Part shown: positions 1 to 8,696 of the stretch, in pieces
Layout of the letters: each line of letters begins with the position of its first letter
Position numbering within the stretch: position 1 is the first letter of the stretch
DNA from: Bacteroidetes bacterium UBA2322
GTDB lineage: Bacteria > Bacteroidota > Bacteroidia > Chitinophagales > UBA2359
Length of the DNA stretch: 46,878 bases
NCBI GenBank assembly: GCA_002345145.1
Contig: DDVC01000132.1
Span: 1-46,878 of the forward strand
Reading direction: 5' to 3'
Made by a program: the position numbers and the translations under genes
The notes under the pieces: generated by a model
Seen by the model: the letters and a program-made list of their open reading frames with translations, nothing else
Database searches by the model: none
What the model was told of the DNA's origin: nothing

Positions 1-1163
1 TCGCCATCTTCGCGGCGGTCGTCCCATATATTTACCGTGATATTGGGTGAGGCTACGGTAAAATTAGCTTTTGAAATGATTGGGCGGTCATTTATTTTAG
101 GAACTTCGGGCTGTGGAGGGGGCGGGGGCGGCGTATCTTCTACTACCGGCGGCGGGGGCGGGGGCATATCGGCTTTATCCGATATGCGCCATATAGACAA
201 GTTTCTGTCGTAGCTGCCCGTAGCCAACAAATTGGGTGTTATAGGGTGAAAGGCAAAGGTGTTTACCTTAGTAACATGCTTGGTTACCTCAGTAAAACTG
301 CCCGATTCAACGTTCCAAAGCCGGAATGCCGGTCCTAAATTACCACTTGCCAGCAGGGTGTTACTGGGGTTAAAGTGCAAATGGCTGTATCCTCTGTTGC
401 CTGCGTCTATGGTTTTAATAAAGTTGCAGTAAGGATAATCCCAAAGCAAAATCAATCCTTTTTCGCACCACGCTGCCAGCGTTTTACCGTCTGGCGAAAA
501 AACTATATCGTTGATGTAATCGGTTATTTTTTGCTCTATGGTTTTAATGAGTTTTCCGGTTTGAATATCTAAGAAGGATATGGCGTACCCGTTGGCAAAG
601 GTAAGGTAACGACCGGTGTTGTCTAATCGGGCAATGGTAATGTCAAAATTACCTTCAAACAGGGTTTCTGTTTCGGTATCGGCGCTTTGTACTTTGCCTT
701 TTTTTATTTTTTTGCTTTTTCCGCCAAAAAAAACAAACTCGTTATCGGGGCTGAAAACAACAAAGTAGGCTTCTTTAAACAGTGAGGTGGGCAATGCGTT
801 TTGCCATGTTTTAACTGGCAATGCTATGCCGTCTGTTATTTGCCATAGTTTTACCGTTCCATCGTTTGAAGCGCTTGCTAACCATTTGCCGTCTGAGCTA
901 AATTCTACATGGTTTACTACCCCAACATGTGCTTCTACAATGTTCAGGTTTTCGCCGGTTTGGGTGTTTACTACGGTTATGGTGCCATTTTGTAAACCGG
1001 CGGCTATTAAACTGCCTTGGGGGTTATAGGTGAGGTATTCAATTTTACCGGTTAGCGGATAGGTTTTTACCTGCTCCACCTCCAAGTTCTGGCTTACAAC
1101 AGCCTGAGTTGCCAACAGCCATATTAAAGCGCTAAGTAAACTGTTGTAAAATAATTGTTTCAT
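1..1163 (-). CDS. WD40-repeat exported protein, C-terminal part missing (window edge)
   Basis: I translated this frame by hand; it is open from the ATG at 1163 to the left edge, giving 387 residues with no stop. It starts with a signal peptide (MKQLFYNSLLSALIWLLATQ). WD40-type beta-propeller blades follow, with recognisable blade ends such as NDGTVKLWQ, SPDGKTLAAW and TGSYDRNLSIW. A proline-rich linker lies at about residues 333-353. The last visible residues (NITVNIWDDRREDG) resemble the start of a small beta-domain (the DxxxDGDxxSLxxNG pattern) found in Bacteroidota lipoproteins that often carry a caspase-like or OmpA domain; that link is inference. The likely role is protein-protein scaffolding outside the cytoplasm. 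A terminator separates it from lpdA, so it is probably its own transcription unit. Signal peptide and WD40 are secure; the function is not. Confidence 0.85.
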   Translation of the reverse strand, partial: MKQLFYNSLLSALIWLLATQAVVSQNLEVEQVKTYPLTGKIEYLTYNPQGSLIAAGLQNGTITVVNTQTGENLNIVEAHVGVVNHVEFSSDGKWLASASNDGTVKLWQITDGIALPVKTWQNALPTSLFKEAYFVVFSPDNEFVFFGGKSKKIKKGKVQSADTETETLFEGNFDITIARLDNTGRYLTFANGYAISFLDIQTGKLIKTIEQKITDYINDIVFSPDGKTLAAWCEKGLILLWDYPYCNFIKTIDAGNRGYSHLHFNPSNTLLASGNLGPAFRLWNVESGSFTEVTKHVTKVNTFAFHPITPNLLATGSYDRNLSIWRISDKADMPPPPPPVVEDTPPPPPPQPEVPKINDRPIISKANFTVASPNITVNIWDDRREDG

Positions 1164-1215
1164 GGTTTTAACTGGGTTTTACATACAAACGCAAAAATCT
1201 GCGTGAAGGTACGCC

Positions 1216-1251
1216 ATAAAACAAAAAGTTGCCCTAATAGGGGGCAACTTT
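1216..1251 (-). terminator. Rho-independent terminator downstream of lpdA
   Basis: A perfect 10-bp inverted repeat (AAAGTTGCCC at 1225-1234, GGGCAACTTT at 1242-1251) encloses a 7-nt loop. Read on the minus strand it is followed by a T-rich tail (TTTTTGTTTTAT). It lies between the lpdA stop (1383) and the WD40 gene start (1163), so it should end the lpdA transcript. Confidence 0.8.
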
Positions 1252-1382
1252 GTAATGAAACAGTTAGTTTAGAGTGGTAAAACTGCGTGGCAGCGGTGCA
1301 AATATAGGGTCAATGTTCCAAAGTACGGTAAAAGATGTGTCTTTTTTTTGTAAAAAATAATCAACCGTTTCTTGGGTAGCTT

Positions 1383-2777
1383 TTACAAGTGAATTACCTC
1401 GCCATAGGCGGCAGCGGTGGCTTCCATTACTGCTTCCGACATGGTGGGGTGCGGGTGTACGGTTTTAATGATTTCATGCCCGGTGGTTTCTAATTTTCGG
1501 GCGGCTACTACTTCGGCTATCATTTCGGTAACGTTTGCGCCTATAAAGTGTGCGCCTAACCACTCGCCGTATTTAGCATCAAAAATTACCTTTACAAAAC
1601 CCTCGCTATGTCCGGCGGCTTTTGCTTTGCCCGATGCGGTAAACGGAAACTTGCCTACTTTTACTTCATATCCCAGCTCGCGGGCTTTTTGTTCGGTAAG
1701 TCCTACTGAGGCTATTTCGGGCTGGCAGTAGGTGCAGCCGGGCAGGTTGCCATAATCTAAGGGTTCGGGGTTTAAGCCGGCAATGTTTTCTACACAAATG
1801 ATGCCTTCTGCCGATGCTACGTGTGCCAATGCCGGACCTTTGATGATGTCGCCAATGGCATAAACGCCTTTTACGTTGGTTTGGTAGTATTCGTCAACCA
1901 CTACAGTGCCTCTGTCGGTAGCTATGCCCAGCGCTTCCAATCCTATGTTTTCTATATTGGGTGTATAACCAACGGCTGAAAGTACCACATCGGCGGTTAT
2001 TTGGCGTTTTTCTGTACCTTTAACGGTAAGATGAACCACACATTTATTGCCCGATGTGTCAACCGAATCGGCAGTAGTGCCGGTGAGTACTTCTATGCCC
2101 GATTTTTTGTATTGGCGTTCCAATTCTTTAGATACTTCTTCGTCTTCTACGGGCACTAATCGGGGCATAAATTCTACCAAAGTAACCTTAGTGCCAATAG
2201 AATTGTAAAAATAGGCAAACTCTACCCCTATAGCTCCTGCGCCCACAATGACCATGCTTTCGGGTTGGGTGGGCAGGCTCATGGCTTCGCGGTAGCCGAT
2301 GATTTTTTTACCGTCTTGTGGCAAATTGGGCAATTGCCGAGAGCGTGCGCCGGTTGCCAAAATGATGTGTTTGGCGGTGTATTCGGTGCGCGTACCATCG
2401 GCAGCAGTTACGCTTACTTTGTTGGCAGTAACCAATTTGCCGATGCCCAAAATGGGGGTGATGTTGTTTTTTTTGAATAAAAAGGTAATGCCTTTGCTCA
2501 TGCCGTTGGCTACTTCACGGCTTCGGGCTATCATTTTGGTAAAATCGGGCTTGGCGTTTTGAAGGCTGATGCCAAAGCTATCGGCATGTTTTACGTATTC
2601 AAACACTTGTGCGCTTTTTAGCAATGCCTTAGTGGGAATACAGCCCCAATTGAGGCAAATTCCGCCCAGCGACTCGCGCTCAACTACTGCTACTTTCATA
2701 CCTAACTGCGATGCTCTAATGGCAGCTACATACCCGCCGGGTCCGCTGCCTATAACAATTACGTCAAATGAATTCAT
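1383..2777 (-). CDS. lpdA: Dihydrolipoyl dehydrogenase (E3)
   Basis: FAD-dependent enzyme that reoxidises dihydrolipoamide on the E2 subunit of pyruvate or 2-oxoglutarate dehydrogenase, or the glycine-cleavage H protein, passing electrons to NAD+. The 464-aa length is normal. The FAD-binding motif GSGPGG is at residues 10-15, and the redox-active disulfide motif GGICLNWGCIPTK supplies C41 and C46. A second Rossmann motif (GAGAIGVEF) binds NAD. The C-terminal HPHPTMSE carries the catalytic His443-Glu448 pair. No E1 or E2 gene is adjacent, so this copy probably serves several complexes. It starts with ATG and has a TACTTTTG promoter box about 50 bp upstream and a terminator downstream, which points to a single-gene unit. 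Confidence 0.97.
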   Translation of the reverse strand: MNSFDVIVIGSGPGGYVAAIRASQLGMKVAVVERESLGGICLNWGCIPTKALLKSAQVFEYVKHADSFGISLQNAKPDFTKMIARSREVANGMSKGITFLFKKNNITPILGIGKLVTANKVSVTAADGTRTEYTAKHIILATGARSRQLPNLPQDGKKIIGYREAMSLPTQPESMVIVGAGAIGVEFAYFYNSIGTKVTLVEFMPRLVPVEDEEVSKELERQYKKSGIEVLTGTTADSVDTSGNKCVVHLTVKGTEKRQITADVVLSAVGYTPNIENIGLEALGIATDRGTVVVDEYYQTNVKGVYAIGDIIKGPALAHVASAEGIICVENIAGLNPEPLDYGNLPGCTYCQPEIASVGLTEQKARELGYEVKVGKFPFTASGKAKAAGHSEGFVKVIFDAKYGEWLGAHFIGANVTEMIAEVVAARKLETTGHEIIKTVHPHPTMSEAVMEATAAAYGEVIHL

Positions 2778-2828
2778 GGGTGTGGTTTGTTGATAGAAGT
2801 TGGAAAAGATGAAATCTTATTTTTCCGG

Positions 2829-2836
2829 CAAAAGTA
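2829..2836 (-). promoter_or_regulatory. Bacteroidota-type -7 box for lpdA
   Basis: On the minus strand the bases read TACTTTTG followed by C, matching the TAnnTTTG element recognised by the Bacteroidota housekeeping sigma factor. The lpdA ATG lies about 50 bp downstream. I see no good -33 TTTG at the usual spacing, so this rests on the -7 box and its position. Confidence 0.45.
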
Positions 2837-2889
2837 CAAAAATTTACCAAACTACCCTGAATAACGGCACAGAAAGGCAAACAAAAGGG

Positions 2890-3633
2890 TTACAAAACAG
2901 CATAAAAATCTTGGGTTAGTTGTTTACATTCGGGGGTAAACCGTGTGGGGTGTGCGCCGCCCATTACCAAGTTGTTGTGGAGGGTTTGGTGGGGCGGAAA
3001 TTTGCCAAACTGCATGAGCCACCTTTTAGCAGGTTTATGGGCAAGGGTATGTATGGCTGTTATTTTGTGGCAGTAGAGTTTATGGGTTTCGGCAATTTGA
3101 ATAAAGGTTAATGCTTGCGGGTGTGGTAAAATTAGGCAAAAGCACCCATCGGGATTTAAGTATTTGCCCGCACCTTGTGCAAGTTGTTGGTAGGTAAGGT
3201 GGTCGGTATGCCGGGCTTGGTTTCTGGTTTTACCGGTAGCGGGCAGGTGTTGTTCAAAATAGGGCGGATTAGATACAATGAGGTCAAAAAACGAAGGAAG
3301 GTTTTCGGATATTTGCAAATGTTGGTATTGGGTAAAATTGCCCGATACCACCCTTACCCTATGTTTCCATGGGCTTTCTGCCGCATTTTGTTGGGCTTGC
3401 GCTGCTGCTGCCGGGTCTATTTCTATGCCCCAAATTTGTGTATCATTGGGTGTGCGCTGTGCCAGCATAAGCGCTATTACTCCACTGCCTGTTCCTACAT
3501 CTAACACGGTTTTGGAATTGGGCGGAATGGTTGCCCATGCGCCCAATAGTACCGCATCTGCGCCTACTTTCATGGCGCAGTGGTGGTGTGCTACGGAAAA
3601 TTGCTTAAATTGGAAAACGTTTTTGTTCTCCAT
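2890..3633 (-). CDS. trmN6: tRNA1(Val) (adenine-37-N6)-methyltransferase
   Basis: SAM-dependent methyltransferase of the YfiC/TrmN6 family, which methylates N6 of A37 next to the anticodon of tRNA-Val. The N-terminal signature FQFKQFSV...MKVGADAVLLGAW (residues 7-33) is typical. The SAM-binding motif I is VLDVGTGSG (43-51). The NPPY motif of amino-methyltransferases is at 122-125, and a proline-rich C-terminal part completes the 247-aa protein. It lies 20 bp downstream of ybaB on the same strand and is probably co-transcribed. Family assignment is firm; the exact tRNA target is inferred from the E. coli homologue. Confidence 0.9.
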   Translation of the reverse strand: MENKNVFQFKQFSVAHHHCAMKVGADAVLLGAWATIPPNSKTVLDVGTGSGVIALMLAQRTPNDTQIWGIEIDPAAAAQAQQNAAESPWKHRVRVVSGNFTQYQHLQISENLPSFFDLIVSNPPYFEQHLPATGKTRNQARHTDHLTYQQLAQGAGKYLNPDGCFCLILPHPQALTFIQIAETHKLYCHKITAIHTLAHKPAKRWLMQFGKFPPHQTLHNNLVMGGAHPTRFTPECKQLTQDFYAVL

Positions 3634-3653
3634 GCCGGTTTGGAAGGAGTTGC

Positions 3654-3965
3654 TTAAAAATCCATATTGGGTGGAAGTAGCCCTTCGGTTGCTTTTTGCA
3701 TGTTGGCATCTAAGGTAACCTGAGCGGTATCTAAAACTCTGTTTACGGCTACGGTAAGGAGGTCTTCTATTTCTTCTTTATCGGCATTGGTGAGCAAATC
3801 GGGCGAAAGGGTAATGCTGATGATTTTTTTTGAAACGGTGGCTACTACTTTTACTGCTCCGTTGCCTGCTTCGGCTTCTACGGTTTCGTTTTCGGCTTGC
3901 TGACGCAAGTTGAGCATTTGGTTTTGCAGTTCTTGCATGCCTTTCATTAAATCATTTAAATCCAT
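3654..3965 (-). CDS. ybaB: YbaB/EbfC family nucleoid-associated protein
   Basis: Small DNA-binding protein of 103 aa, the normal family length. The N-terminal helix MDLNDLMKGMQELQNQM, the central strand segment (VEAEAGNGAVKVVATVSKK) and the C-terminal helix follow the YbaB/EbfC pattern; members form tweezer-like dimers that bind DNA and affect nucleoid organisation. In many bacteria ybaB sits beside dnaX and recR, but here its neighbours are trmN6 (20 bp downstream) and the serine protease gene (35 bp upstream), so the usual recombination context is absent. The start is the ATG at 3965. Confidence 0.92.
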   Translation of the reverse strand: MDLNDLMKGMQELQNQMLNLRQQAENETVEAEAGNGAVKVVATVSKKIISITLSPDLLTNADKEEIEDLLTVAVNRVLDTAQVTLDANMQKATEGLLPPNMDF

Positions 3966-4000
3966 AAGGCTGTGTTTTGGGGAGATGAAAATTTAAATTG

Positions 4001-4903
4001 CTATGGACGGAGTGTAGTTACATTTTCTACATAAGCTACGCCAAGTTGATTTTCTACTATTTTTATTGCAGTTGACATGGTAATTGAGTGCATAAAAGCA
4101 TGATGTGTAGTTAAAATTGCATCTTGCAAGTCATTGTCCATTTCCATATCTACAATTTCAAGTCCAGCCGATTTACATTCACTTAACGAGATATGCCGGG
4201 CATGACTTTTTTGTATTGAGTGGTTAGCAAATACATCTAAAATTCCCCCTATTTTTTGGGGATTATTCTTACACATGTTTTTAGCAAGAGCCTCTTTGGC
4301 TATTTTAGCTGCCCATTCAATTGATTGTTTACAAGCAATTAGAAAAGTAGGGTGATATTTTGAAATAATAGTTTGCCACAAAATAGCAGAATGAGGATTT
4401 TGCTTTATTTCTCTCTTGGCTTGCTCAAACTCGTCAAGAACAGCCTGACACGCCACACCTCCGATTTGAGGGTCAATAGGTCCTAAATTAGATTGTTTTC
4501 CCATCATAATTTGGCGACAAGCAAGTGCAATCATGGTACCTCCCGACATACAAATTTGTGGAATTATTGCTCTTACATTGCCATTAAACATACTTATTAT
4601 GTAGTCAATTATAGATTCGGTAGCAGCAACATCTCCGCCAGGTGTGTGTAAAATCAAATCCAATCCCTTTGCCCTATCTAAACCATGTATGTTGGTCATA
4701 AAGGCTGTTTTGTCTTTGTCGTTTATGCTTGCATCTACATAACCGGGTTTTTGAAGCCAACCAGAGTAATAAGCTATTGCATTTCTTCCTGTTATTTCAG
4801 AAACTTGTGTTAAATATTTTCTTCTGACAGTATCTAAAGCTAAAGGGTCTTGAGCTAAACGAGCTCTATTTATTTCGTCTAATACTTGATTCCAATTAGG
4901 CAT
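4001..4903 (-). CDS. ClpP/SppA-fold serine protease (serine dehydrogenase proteinase-like)
   Basis: 300-aa protein resembling the SDH_sah (serine dehydrogenase proteinase) family, which shares the ClpP/crotonase fold with SppA. Seen: LDLILHTPGGDVAATES at residues 81-97 (the oxyanion strand and helix), CMSGGTMIALA around 118-127 with Ser120 the probable nucleophile, and GKQSNLGPIDPQ around 135-146, where Lys136 or nearby residues could be the general base. No signal peptide or membrane helix is evident, so it is probably cytoplasmic, unlike SppA. Its start overlaps the upstream 75-aa gene by 8 bp, so the two are translationally linked. The pair looks more AT-rich than its neighbours, hinting at later acquisition. 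The substrate is unknown. Confidence 0.8.
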   Translation of the reverse strand: MPNWNQVLDEINRARLAQDPLALDTVRRKYLTQVSEITGRNAIAYYSGWLQKPGYVDASINDKDKTAFMTNIHGLDRAKGLDLILHTPGGDVAATESIIDYIISMFNGNVRAIIPQICMSGGTMIALACRQIMMGKQSNLGPIDPQIGGVACQAVLDEFEQAKREIKQNPHSAILWQTIISKYHPTFLIACKQSIEWAAKIAKEALAKNMCKNNPQKIGGILDVFANHSIQKSHARHISLSECKSAGLEIVDMEMDNDLQDAILTTHHAFMHSITMSTAIKIVENQLGVAYVENVTTLRP

Positions 4904-5123
4904 CTACCATGTTTTCGTTTAATTCATTTATGAATACTGTTTTGTTTGATGTTATTGTCTGAGCATTCCTTTTGTAAAGCGAAAAAAATTCAAAATTTTG
5001 TTCCACATCTACAATGTCCTTTGATATTACAATGTGTTTCAAGTTAATATCGGGGGAAACTATTCCATAATAATCCCGAATCAACTGTTTTTGTTTTTTC
5101 TTAGCTTTTCGTTTGCTTAACAT
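4896..5123 (-). CDS. Small hypothetical protein upstream of and overlapping the protease gene
   Basis: 75-aa protein I do not recognise. The first 16 residues are strongly basic (MLSKRKAKKKQKQLIR); the rest is mixed, with several hydrophobic stretches and no signal peptide, membrane helix or cysteines. Its 3' end overlaps the first codons of the protease gene by 8 bp, and a canonical TAnnTTTG promoter box lies about 45 bp upstream of its ATG, which supports a real two-gene operon. The basic tail could bind nucleic acid or act as an adaptor or substrate for the protease; these are guesses from composition and linkage only. Confidence 0.65.
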   Translation of the reverse strand: MLSKRKAKKKQKQLIRDYYGIVSPDINLKHIVISKDIVDVEQNFEFFSLYKRNAQTITSNKTVFINELNENMVDA

Positions 5124-5165
5124 TTTGAAGTAGGTTTATTTGGTTAATTTGAAAGGAAGATTGCG

Positions 5166-5173
5166 CAAATTTA
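5166..5173 (-). promoter_or_regulatory. -7 promoter box for the small-protein/protease operon
   Basis: The minus strand reads TAAATTTG followed by C, a full match to the Bacteroidota TAnnTTTG element. It would start a transcript about 37 bp upstream of the ATG at 5123. No clear -33 element is visible. Confidence 0.45.
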
Positions 5174-5307
5174 CATTTTCTTTTCAGAAAAAACGCTCTT
5201 TTGACTAAATAGTTGCCAAAACTGCTTAGTTGCAACCCGTAATGCCGCTACTTATACTTATATCATTATACCTCAAAACAGTATCTGCTATGAGAGTAAA
5301 GTTAAAC

Positions 5308-5348
5308 AAAGTGCAGAAACGGAGTAAAGTATTTCGTTTCTGCACTTT
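5308..5348 (-). terminator. Perfect 14-bp hairpin after the sortilin-like gene region
   Basis: AAAGTGCAGAAACG (5308-5321) and CGTTTCTGCACTTT (5335-5348) form a perfect 14-bp stem with a 13-nt loop. It lies about 40 bp past the stop of the gene at 5390-8587. On the minus strand the stem is followed by TTTAACTTT, a modest U-tract. The rest of the 5124-5389 gap shows only the promoter box at 5166. Confidence 0.65.
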
Positions 5349-5389
5349 GAAAAAAATAAATGGAATAGCAATAAAACCCGATGCTGGGT

Positions 5390-8300
5390 TTACCACATGG
5401 TAAATGAGGTAGCGGTTTGCAGCATTTTACCCAGTTGTCGACTTTGCTTTTTGTTTCGGGGCATGGGTGAGCCGCCTGCTTGGTCTTCTTTGAGGTATTG
5501 CTCAAGGGTGGTGGGAGCAATGGGCAAGAGGTTTTCTGCTTTGAGCATATCGTTTATGCCTGTTACTTCGCCGGCAAGGGTTTTTTCTAACATGCCCTTT
5601 ACCTCTTCTATTTCGCTGGCAATAGAGGTGATGCGCTCCATTTGCGATTGGGTAGGTTTACCATCATAACCGCTTATGGCGCTGTACAATTCACTTAGTT
5701 TTTCGCGCAGGCGGATTTCGCCGGTAATGCCGGTAGATTTGGTGGTTGACATGAGTTCTTTGCGGTGCTTGTCCATTTTTTCCGATAGTTGGGTTAAGCC
5801 GGTTTTGAGGTTGTTGTCTTTGGCTTTTTCGGCGCGGTCTTTTGCTTGCTCCATAATATCGGTTACTTGTCGGGCAATAAACGATAGGTTTTCCAACATA
5901 TCGTATGTGCGGTTGGTGGCGTCTAATTGTGCTTTTCGGTCGGCAACTGAGTGCATAGAGTTTTGGTCAAATTCTATGCGCATTTTGGTTTGGTAGGTTT
6001 GGTCGCCTTTTACCAATTTAATGGTGTATTCTCCGGTGGGCAAACTGGGTCCAAAGGCAGCCTGAAAATCGAGGCTTTGCGAGGCGGGCACTTTTGGCGG
6101 TTTGCGGCGGGTGTTCCAGCGCACGCGGTTAATGCCTTTTCGCTTGCCGGCGGGTAGTTGAGAGAGTTTTTCGCCTTTATCGTTGTAAATTTCGAGGAAC
6201 ATATCGCCAAAAACGTGTCGTTTTTTAAGGTAGTAGGTAATATTGGCGCTTTGCGAGGGGTTTCTGCCTACAAATTCTTGGTCGCCGGCAAATGCTTGCA
6301 TACTCCCGGGGGTGCGTATGATGTAGGGTTCGTGTTCAAAAAATGCTGCTTCCTGGTCTAACATTTGGGCGTTTATCTGGCGCAGCAATCCTATGTTGTC
6401 TATAATAAAAACGCCTCTGCCATGGGTAGCTACCACCAAATCGTGTTCGGTTGGGTGAATAACCATGTCATATACCGGCACTTGGGGAAAGTTTCCTTTA
6501 AAGCGCACCCAGTTTGCGCCGCCGTCTATGCTAAGGTATAAGCCCATTTCTGTTCCTACAAAGAGCAGGTTTTTGTTTACCAAATCTTCGCGAATAACCC
6601 GACAAAAAGTGGGGATTTTATCGGAAGCTATTGAAACCCATGTTTTGCCGTAATCGGTGGTTTTGTAGATGTAGGGTTTCATATCGCCTTGGGTATGACC
6701 GTCAAAAACAGCATAGGCAGTGGCTTTGTCGAAATGGCCGGCTTCTACATAAGATGCCCAAGTATGTGCGGGCAATCCTTGTATGTTTGGGGTGGTATTT
6801 GTCCAGTTTTTACCGCCATCGGTAGTTACTTGTAGGTTGCCGTCATCGGTTCCTGCCCAAATGATGTTGGCATCAAGGGGCGATTCGCTGATGGTGAAAA
6901 TGGTGCAATGGTTTTCGGCAGTAGAATTATCAACGGTTATGCCGCCCGATTTTTCCTGTTGTTGTTTTTCGGGGTCATTGGTGGTAAGGTCGGGCGATAT
7001 TTTTTCCCATGTATCGCCTTTATCTTTTGATCGGTACAAAAATTGCGCTCCTACATATAAATTACCGCTTTTAGCGCCAAAGGTGTAGGGTGTGTTCCAA
7101 TTGAAGCGGAGTTTGTCTTTTGCCGATTGTGGGAATGGGCGGATTTGTTTGAACTCGCCTGTTTTTTTGTAGTATCGCACAATGTTACCGCCTTGCCATT
7201 GCCAGTATAAGATGTTTTCGTCTTGGTTATCGGGAAAAGCGTTAAAGCCATCGCCAAACCCGATGCTTTTCCATGCGGCGTTGGTAATGCCGCCTGTGCT
7301 TTGTGAGGGCGCCATCCACGAGCCGTTGTCTTGCAAACCGCCGTAAACGTTGTAGGGTTTTTGGCTGTCAATAGCTACATGATAGAATTGGGAAACGGGG
7401 AGGTTTTGAAGAAAAACCCAGGTATTTCCTTTGTCGTGCGAAACATACACGCCGCCATCGGTGCCGAGGTACATGAAATTAGGGTTGGCTGCCGAAATCC
7501 AAAAAGCGTGTAAATCAACATGATAGTTACCACCTTCTACCGATGGGCTTGAAAAGGTATTTCCTGCATCGGAACTAACCTGAAGCATGAAGCCGGGTTT
7601 ATAGATGCGGTTGGGGTCTTTGGGGTCGGCAAGGAGGTTGGAAAAATAAAAGGGGCGCTCGCCCACTGCTGGGCTGTTGTTGGTCATTTTCCAGGTTTTA
7701 CCGTCGTCATCGGAGCGGTAGAGGGCGGTTTTTTCGGTTTCTATGAGAACATAGGTGTAATACGGCGCAACGGGCGAAATGGCAAGGGCAATGCGCCCCA
7801 TTTCCGTTTCGGGCAAACCGTTTTTGGTGAGTTTGTTCCATGTTTTTCCGCCGTCAACAGATTTGTATAAGCCACTGCCCTTACCTCCTGAGCGAAAAGT
7901 ATGAGGCTGTCGGCGGTGGTCCCACATGGCGGCATAGAGTATATTAGGGTTTTGCGGGTGCATGATAAGGTCGGCACAACCGGTGTTTTCGTCCACAAAA
8001 AGGGTTCGGTTCCAGGTTTTACCGCCATCTGTGGTTTGGTAAACGCCTCTTTCTGGGTTGGGGCTCCACAATTGCCCTTGTGCGGCTACAAAAACTACAT
8101 CGGGATTTTGTGGGTGAATGATGATGCGAGCAATGCGCTCAGAATTGGGTAAGCCTTTAAATTCCCAAGTTTCGCCGGCGTTGGTAGTACGGTAAACGCC
8201 TTTACCTATGGAGGTGCTGTTTCTTGTCCAGGGTTCGCCGGTGCCTACCCAAACGGTATCGGGTCTTTTTTGGTCTATGGTAATGGCTCCTATTGATTGT

Positions 8301-8587
8301 GGGTGTTCTTCAAAAACGGGTTTAAAGGTGGTTCCGCCGTTTTTTGATTTCCAAACACCGCCGCTTGCTGCGCCTACATAAATTAAACGGGGGTCGGCTT
8401 GGCTGGCATCAAGTGCGGCAATACGTCCGCTCATGGCGGCAGGACCTATGTGGCGGGCTTCAATAGCGCCAAAGGTGTTTTCGTCTATTTCGGTGGTGGC
8501 GGGGTTTTGGGCGTGGGCGTTTTGCCAGCCGGAAAGGCTTAAAATTAGCAACAGCGCCATACTGTAAATATGGATATTTGTGTTCAT
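5390..8587 (-). CDS. Sortilin/VPS10-like beta-propeller exported protein
   Basis: 1065-aa exported protein with a signal peptide (about residues 1-26, ending NAHAQ). It carries eleven Asp-box/BNR-type turns of the S-x-D-x-G-x-T-W kind (for example TTDGGKTW, SVDGGKTW, SHDKGNTW, TTDYGKTW) spread over the first 700 residues, which identifies the VPS10/sortilin-type propeller often annotated as glycosyl hydrolase. The C-terminal 350 residues are a beta-domain followed by a helical region (ITDIMEQAKDRAEKAKDN and on) without a T9SS sorting domain. It probably acts in the periplasm or at the cell surface; binding of peptides or glycans is inferred from the fold, and no glycosidase residues are demonstrable. 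Downstream lies a strong hairpin and upstream another terminator, so it is likely monocistronic. Confidence 0.88.
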   Translation of the reverse strand: MNTNIHIYSMALLLILSLSGWQNAHAQNPATTEIDENTFGAIEARHIGPAAMSGRIAALDASQADPRLIYVGAASGGVWKSKNGGTTFKPVFEEHPQSIGAITIDQKRPDTVWVGTGEPWTRNSTSIGKGVYRTTNAGETWEFKGLPNSERIARIIIHPQNPDVVFVAAQGQLWSPNPERGVYQTTDGGKTWNRTLFVDENTGCADLIMHPQNPNILYAAMWDHRRQPHTFRSGGKGSGLYKSVDGGKTWNKLTKNGLPETEMGRIALAISPVAPYYTYVLIETEKTALYRSDDDGKTWKMTNNSPAVGERPFYFSNLLADPKDPNRIYKPGFMLQVSSDAGNTFSSPSVEGGNYHVDLHAFWISAANPNFMYLGTDGGVYVSHDKGNTWVFLQNLPVSQFYHVAIDSQKPYNVYGGLQDNGSWMAPSQSTGGITNAAWKSIGFGDGFNAFPDNQDENILYWQWQGGNIVRYYKKTGEFKQIRPFPQSAKDKLRFNWNTPYTFGAKSGNLYVGAQFLYRSKDKGDTWEKISPDLTTNDPEKQQQEKSGGITVDNSTAENHCTIFTISESPLDANIIWAGTDDGNLQVTTDGGKNWTNTTPNIQGLPAHTWASYVEAGHFDKATAYAVFDGHTQGDMKPYIYKTTDYGKTWVSIASDKIPTFCRVIREDLVNKNLLFVGTEMGLYLSIDGGANWVRFKGNFPQVPVYDMVIHPTEHDLVVATHGRGVFIIDNIGLLRQINAQMLDQEAAFFEHEPYIIRTPGSMQAFAGDQEFVGRNPSQSANITYYLKKRHVFGDMFLEIYNDKGEKLSQLPAGKRKGINRVRWNTRRKPPKVPASQSLDFQAAFGPSLPTGEYTIKLVKGDQTYQTKMRIEFDQNSMHSVADRKAQLDATNRTYDMLENLSFIARQVTDIMEQAKDRAEKAKDNNLKTGLTQLSEKMDKHRKELMSTTKSTGITGEIRLREKLSELYSAISGYDGKPTQSQMERITSIASEIEEVKGMLEKTLAGEVTGINDMLKAENLLPIAPTTLEQYLKEDQAGGSPMPRNKKQSRQLGKMLQTATSFTMW

Positions 8588-8639
8588 TATTTTTGGTTAG
8601 GTGTTTTTAGTGGTGAAAGATGTATGGCTTAATGGGTAA

Positions 8640-8678
8640 AAAAAACCTCACGGGTTTGGCAACCGCATGAGGTTTTTT
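8640..8678 (-). terminator. Rho-independent terminator after the LolA-like gene
   Basis: Arms AAAAAACCTCA (8640-8650) and TGAGGTTTTTT (8668-8678) pair perfectly, and the inner CGGGTT/CAACCG segment can extend the stem with small bulges. On the minus strand the hairpin follows the stop at 8697 and ends in a run of T. It can also work on the plus strand. Confidence 0.85.
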
Positions 8679-8696
8679 GTGCAAGTTATATAGTGA

